Shown piece after piece: positions 15,946 through 18,871 of a stretch of 18,871 nucleotides of DNA; within the stretch, counting starts at the first letter, position 1, and each line of letters starts with the position of its first letter. Position numbers and translations under genes: made by a program. Source of the stretch: CAZGSN01 sp964371655 (GTDB lineage: Bacteria > Desulfobacterota > Binatia > HRBIN30); contig CAYJOD010000110.1 of the NCBI GenBank assembly GCA_964371655.1, positions 1 through 18,871 on the forward strand. The letters are read 5' to 3'. The notes under the pieces are model-generated. The model made no database searches, was not told the origin of the DNA, and saw nothing but the letters and a program-made list of their open reading frames with translations.

Positions 15946-16436
15946 CCCCACACCTCCTCACGCCGATACATTCCAAAATGTCGATGAACTGAGCCGCTTA
16001 TACAGCTCTGGGAAACACCAAGACTTTGCGCGATCGCCTCCTGCGATTCACCCGCGCGCCATCGTGTCATCGCTTGTTCGAGTTGCTGGGGACTTAGTGC
16101 ACGGTGGTATTGAGGTCCTCGCCCTTTGGCAATCGTGTCGGCATGGTTCTCGCCATGCGTCCCCAGCCGAAGGTGAGTTACCTCGCAGCAGAGCGAATTG
16201 TCTCCGCCGGGGCAGTTGTGAAGAAGAACAGGACCACATCTTCCACCACACTCAGTGCGCCCGTGTTGTTGTTCCCAGGCGAACTTGTGGGCGAGCACGT
16301 AACGCTCGCCGTCCCAAAAGTTTCCATAGCCGTGTGAGCCAACAGCTCCAGTCCATAAGAGGCAGCCATTGGCCGCTCGTTTCACTTTGCGCGCAAAACG
16401 TACTGTGGCAGATGCACTTGCTCTGATCTTTCCCAT
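15882..16436 (-). CDS. HNH endonuclease with C-terminal helix-turn-helix
   Basis: This 184-residue protein matches the HNH_3 type. GCLLWTGAVGSHGYGNF leads to AHKFAWEQQHG (His50), then VLLHNC (His73-Asn74), followed by a Cys-rich loop and THLRLGTHGENHAD (His88, Asn97). Residues about 114-155 form a helix-turn-helix (SQEAIAQSLGVSQSCISGSV) that would aid target binding, as in phage homing endonucleases. The ATG at 16436 follows GTGAGGG, and the 3' end overlaps the methyltransferase start by 64 nt. An imperfect 16-bp direct repeat (15963-15978 and 16454-16469) brackets most of it, suggesting an insertion. Alternatively, HNH proteins next to terminases can take part in genome packaging. Confidence 0.8.
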   Translation of the reverse strand: MGKIRASASATVRFARKVKRAANGCLLWTGAVGSHGYGNFWDGERYVLAHKFAWEQQHGRTECGGRCGPVLLHNCPGGDNSLCCEVTHLRLGTHGENHADTIAKGRGPQYHRALSPQQLEQAMTRWRAGESQEAIAQSLGVSQSCISGSVHRHFGMYRREEVWGWKQVRRADHGGVSRGPSART

Positions 16437-16469
16437 AGTCCCTCACCCCGGTCCCGCTACATTCCAGAA
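15963..16469. repeat. Imperfect 16-bp direct repeats bracketing the HNH gene
   Basis: CCGATACATTCCAAAA at 15963-15978 matches CCGCTACATTCCAGAA at 16454-16469 in 14 of 16 positions. On the minus strand both copies read TT(C/T)TGGAATGTA and, in the frame of the upstream gene's tail, both encode FWNV shortly before a TGA, a purine-rich ribosome site and an ATG. This looks like a duplicated gene border on either side of the HNH coding sequence. Confidence 0.4.
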
Positions 16470-16582
16470 CAGCGCCCCCGGGCTCGCGTGCTGCCTCACA
16501 AAGCGCCATGCCTTCGCGTCGTAGTTGCTGCACGACGGAAACGGGTGGGGGCTGACGCGCGTCCTGCTCGACGACCTCAGAA
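16443..16582 (-). other. Out-of-frame C-terminal continuation of the ParB-like gene
   Basis: After the ParB frame stops at TGA 16579-16577, the frame one base back stays open to TGA 16445-16443, ending 6 nt before the HNH ATG. It reads naturally (NYDAKAWRFVRQHASPGALF, then WNVAGPG). By hand count about 37 of 43 codons end in G or C, against about 27 of 42 in the neighbouring frame, as expected for real coding sequence here. It has no start codon of its own. One extra T in the TTTT run at 16580-16583 would join it to the ParB gene. So it is probably the true C-terminus, reached by repair of an indel or by frameshifting. Confidence 0.5.
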
Positions 16583-17314
16583 AATGGCGCGCCCATGGCC
16601 ATCCCCGCGCTTCGTCTTCCCATCCTTACCGCGTCTTGTTGCCGGTCGCGGGCTGCCGCCGGGGCTTGCGAGCTTCGGCCCGCGGTTGCCTGCCCACGCG
16701 GTGTTGCCGCTGTAAAGGTTCTGGCCCTTGCTGAGCGTGGTGTCGCCGCGACCGAGCTCGCTCTGTATTCCTAACGCCAGCCACGCCCGCTTGCGGTCCT
16801 GCCAGTACCCTTGCCGGGCATCGAGGACGCTAAACGGTGGCACGATGAAGCGCTCGGCAAGCGTCTGCCGTGCTGCGTCCTCGGTGATACCCTCGCCTTG
16901 GTTTGCCGCATCGAGCAAGGCCTGCAGCTCGTCGGCACTCCACATGTCCTGAGCCACGTCGGGCATCTGCGCCAGGATCTCAGCGACGACCTTCTCGTCC
17001 CATTCGGCTAGCTCGGCCGCGCGGTTGTCGTAGAGGGCCAGCCGGGTCTTCTGCTCGGGCGTGAGTCCCGAGCGGCGCACGGCAATGATCGTCTCGCCGT
17101 CGGTGTCGATTACCTGGACCTTCTCGATACCGGCCGCCGCCGCGGCTTCGATGGTGGCGTTGCCGGCGAGTACGACGCCGTCTTCGTCGATCACAATAGA
17201 GCGGGCAGCGCCGACCTCGCGCATGGCTGTCTCGATCATGCCGACGTTTCGCGGCGTGTGACGACGCGCATTCCTTGGATCCGGTGTCAGTGAAGCGAGT
17301 GTCGTTTCGTTCAT
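16577..17314 (-). CDS. ParB/Srx-fold nuclease-like protein of phage type
   Basis: The start ATG 17314 lies 5 nt after the stop of the upstream gene and gives the family-typical beginning NETTLASLTPDPRNARRHTP; GTG 17344 would overlap that gene. The ParB N-terminal domain covers about 5-100, with RNARRHTPRNVGMIETAMRE, SIVIDEDGVVLAGNATIEAA and LTPEQKTRLALYDNRAAELA. It then continues with FIVPPFSVLDARQGYWQDRK and GIQSELGRGD, the linker I recall from phage ParB-methyltransferase fusions. As written it has 245 residues and ends RGDGHGRAIF, where the coding signal jumps to another frame (see 16443-16582). Role: probably DNA binding or nicking that works with the methyltransferase encoded downstream; not chromosome partitioning, as no ParA is present. 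Confidence 0.8.
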   Translation of the reverse strand: MNETTLASLTPDPRNARRHTPRNVGMIETAMREVGAARSIVIDEDGVVLAGNATIEAAAAAGIEKVQVIDTDGETIIAVRRSGLTPEQKTRLALYDNRAAELAEWDEKVVAEILAQMPDVAQDMWSADELQALLDAANQGEGITEDAARQTLAERFIVPPFSVLDARQGYWQDRKRAWLALGIQSELGRGDTTLSKGQNLYSGNTAWAGNRGPKLASPGGSPRPATRRGKDGKTKRGDGHGRAIF

Positions 17315-17319
17315 AGGGG

Positions 17320-18024
17320 TCACGCGAGTTTGATTGAGGCCCACTGATCGCGAATCTTCTGCAGCGCCTCGTCGACCTTCTCCTCTCCGACCGCCTTCTC
17401 CAGCCCACGCAACACGCCCTCAACGCTGCGCCCCATTTCGGTGAGGATGCGGAAGAAGTCCTTGCGAGCGATCGCGTTGGAGGCGCGGTTCTGTTCGATG
17501 CGCGTGGCGATCTTTGTCACCTCGGACAGGATTCGGTAGGCATCGGCAACGTCGAGGACCTGAGTAGGGCGCGTCTCGTTCGGGCTGTCGAGGCAGCGTT
17601 CGAGGTCTTGGATGCCGGACAGAACCCGCTGCACTTCCTTCGACGCCAGCGCCTCGCGGAAGGCAGCAAACCGCTTGGGCAGGTCGCGCGCTTTGTAGCT
17701 GTCGTGCCAGGCAAGCAGCGCCTCGGACCACGCGTCGTAGCGGTTGACGAAATCGGTATAGAGCGCTCGACACTGTGCCAGGTCGGGGAGCAGGTTCAGC
17801 GGATCAGGATCGGCCTCGAAGTGTCCGGCAAGGTCGCGAAGGGACTCACGCCGGATGATGGAGTATCGGCCGTGCTTGATGACGTTGTTGCCGCCGTGAA
17901 GCTTGCAGCGGCCTTGGCCGACGTGATTGGTGCCCCAGCCGGCGGGGCGGGTGCAGACGCCGCCTTTGCGCTTGCTGGCTTGGCAGTTGAGGGCAACGGA
18001 TCCTGCTTGGTCGGTAGCGTCCAT
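17320..18024 (-). CDS. HGG-motif zinc protein in small-terminase position
   Basis: This is a 234-residue protein. The N-terminus has a likely metal site, C14, C24, H34, C40 and H43, within GGVCTRPAGWGTNHVGQGRC followed by KLHGG. That HGG signature is common in phage proteins encoded at the head of packaging operons. The rest is helical (DLAQCRALYTDFVNRYDAW; DVADAYRILSEVTKIATRIE) and ends in an acidic, coiled-coil-like tail. It is the first gene of the packaging operon, five nt ahead of the ParB-like gene. Some relatives are, I believe, annotated as small terminase subunits, but a DNA-binding role is only inferred. No ribosome binding site precedes ATG 18024, and a promoter lies so close that the message may be leaderless. 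Confidence 0.6.
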   Translation of the reverse strand: MDATDQAGSVALNCQASKRKGGVCTRPAGWGTNHVGQGRCKLHGGNNVIKHGRYSIIRRESLRDLAGHFEADPDPLNLLPDLAQCRALYTDFVNRYDAWSEALLAWHDSYKARDLPKRFAAFREALASKEVQRVLSGIQDLERCLDSPNETRPTQVLDVADAYRILSEVTKIATRIEQNRASNAIARKDFFRILTEMGRSVEGVLRGLEKAVGEEKVDEALQKIRDQWASIKLA

Positions 18025-18025
18025 T

Positions 18026-18063
18026 TGGCACGAATCGTATCACGATCTATTAACAAATGCCAA
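18026..18063 (-). promoter_or_regulatory. Sigma70-like promoter with overlapping palindrome
   Basis: On the minus strand TTGGCA (18063-18058) and TACGAT (18039-18034) are spaced 18 nt and the -10 box is extended (TGA before TACGAT). The palindrome ATCGT-N3-ACGAT (18034-18046) covers the -10 box and could be an operator, perhaps for the RHH protein encoded nearby. Transcription would start within about 10 nt of ATG 18024. This is pattern matching only. Confidence 0.4.
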
Positions 18064-18214
18064 GGTATGCATCGTGCAGCGATATGTGAATGGGCGAAAG
18101 CGCGGCGCTTACGAACTGCCCAGCCGCTCGCGAGCCAGCAGTCCCAGAACTTGGCCGCGCTTCCCTCTGGGCGCACCGTGCGATAGTTAACGCGAAGAAA
18201 TCCGGAGGTGGCAA

Positions 18215-18448
18215 ATGCGAGCAGAGCTTCGACTTCAAGACTTGATGAAAAAGGACCGTGGCACCAACCGCATGATGAACGTCAAGGTCCCTATTCAGGT
18301 TTGCGACGCGATCGATAAACTTGCTTCTGCAACGGGAGCTTCGAAGACGGAGGTCGTGATTGCGCTCCTCAACGAAGGGCTTGCGGTGTCGGAGTCCACG
18401 CTCAAAGGGTGGCGAGACAAGAACGGGGCGAAGCGGTCGAAGCGTTAG
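18215..18448 (+). CDS. Ribbon-helix-helix-like small protein
   Basis: This is a 77-residue basic protein. Residues about 21-56 look like an RHH fold: a strand (MNVKVPIQVCDAIDKLA) and, after SATGASKTE, the second helix VVIALLNEGLAV. The start ATG 18215 has the best ribosome binding site in the window (GGAGG at 18204-18208, 6 nt spacing). It is encoded on the plus strand, divergent from the packaging operon with about 190 bp between them, and that gap contains a palindrome over the packaging promoter. A repressor of that promoter, or an antitoxin without a visible toxin partner, are both possible. The functional call is weak; the gene call is good. Confidence 0.6.
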   Translation: MRAELRLQDLMKKDRGTNRMMNVKVPIQVCDAIDKLASATGASKTEVVIALLNEGLAVSESTLKGWRDKNGAKRSKR

Positions 18449-18605
18449 CCAGCAGGGGCGCATGCCGCTTACCTTCGCGCGCACAAAACGATTTGCGTGC
18501 CAGGCACCGACGAACCCACCCAGGGCTTTTGGCACTTTTGGCAGTTCCAAAGTTGAAAGGCCGCCTCACAACCGCAGCCGCAAACCCTGCGGCCCGTCGG
18601 GCCTC

Positions 18606-18821
18606 TTACCAGTAGCCCGCCTCGACAAAGCTGATGTAGGCGCCGGCGCCGATCACGATGTGATCGAGCAAGCGAATGCCGAGCAGATCAGCGGCCTCGC
18701 GCAAACGGCGGGTGATAGCGATATCCTCCTGGCTCGGCGTCGGGTCGCCGCTGGGGTGGTTATGAACTACGAAGAACGCCGCGGCATTGCTGAGAATGAT
18801 CGCCTTGAACAGCTCACGTGG
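18606..18821 (-). pseudogene. radC: radC-like JAB-domain remnant, 5' truncated
   Basis: This is the last 71 codons of a RadC-family protein, ending at TAA 18608-18606. The metal-binding JAB/MPN signature is clear: PRELFKAIILSNAAAFFVVH runs into NHPSGDPTPSQEDIAITRRL, then LLGIRLLDHIVIGAGAYISF. Immediately upstream of the Pro codon an in-frame TAA (18824-18822) interrupts the frame, exactly where a full protein would read ...HPRE. No start codon is visible in frame, and the sequence beyond to 18871 does not continue the family in a way I can see. The N-terminal helix-hairpin-helix part and the first half of the JAB domain are gone. RadC-like genes are common on mobile islands, so this may mark an old recombination border. 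Confidence 0.75.
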
Positions 18822-18871
18822 TTATGTTGCCGCTGCAGTTATGTGACGTAGCGGCTGACCGCTTTCGCAAG

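Noticed and set aside
15882..16620. Group I or II intron around the HNH gene
   Set aside because: I could not find a convincing intron core or domain V, and the flanking genes have their own stops, ribosome site and start, so a free-standing insertion fits better.
16252..16623. Minus-strand frame spanning the end of the ParB-like gene and the HNH start
   Set aside because: Its third-position G/C content is clearly lower than the neighbouring frame, and past 16436 it is a shadow of the HNH gene.
1..18871. CRISPR array, tRNA, rRNA or retron-type RNA
   Set aside because: No regularly spaced repeats with unique spacers, no cloverleaf or rRNA-like stretch, and no reverse transcriptase gene were seen on either strand.

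Overview
The window reads as one integrated mobile element of phage or phage-satellite type, in a GC-rich bacterial genome (codon use with mostly G/C third positions). An uncultured proteobacterium-like host is plausible, but the sequence does not fix the taxon. Almost all genes lie on the minus strand, so the element is best read from right to left.

Left flank (1-718): a partial gene running off the left edge, then about 470 bp without a convincing gene that carries short degenerate repeats resembling an insertion-sequence end. Integration/replication module (719-5218, minus): a tightly coupled operon of ribbon-helix-helix regulator, primase-helicase, TubC-docking-like protein, excisionase-like HTH protein and tyrosine integrase. 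Every junction overlaps or is only 3 nt apart. The 3' end of the primase-helicase gene is a tandem 216-bp duplication filled with inverted GGGAAC(C/T)AGAA motifs, and is a candidate internal replication origin. A divergent 405-residue basic zinc-finger-like protein of unknown function (5257-6474, plus) faces this operon.

Restriction cargo (6537-13024, minus): a type I restriction-modification operon in the order GIY-YIG/DUF4357 protein, hsdR, hsdS, hsdM. The hsdR frame is broken by a one-base shift between the nuclease and helicase parts. Two short candidate ORFs sit between this cassette and the terminase.

Packaging/DNA-modification module (13228-18024, mostly minus): an HGG-motif zinc protein in small-terminase position, a ParB/Srx-fold protein, an HNH endonuclease, a beta-class DNA methyltransferase and a large terminase, with one small phage gene on the plus strand between terminase and methyltransferase. 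The ParB gene seems to continue after a one-base shift, and the HNH gene is bracketed by an imperfect direct repeat as if inserted between ParB and methyltransferase. No portal, capsid or tail gene is visible. A plus-strand ribbon-helix-helix gene and a 5'-truncated radC remnant lie at the right edge.

Together the genes describe an element that can integrate and excise, probably replicate itself, modify and perhaps package DNA, and carry restriction defence cargo, without visible virion structural genes. It could be a satellite-like element, or a prophage whose head genes were replaced by the restriction cassette or lie outside the window.
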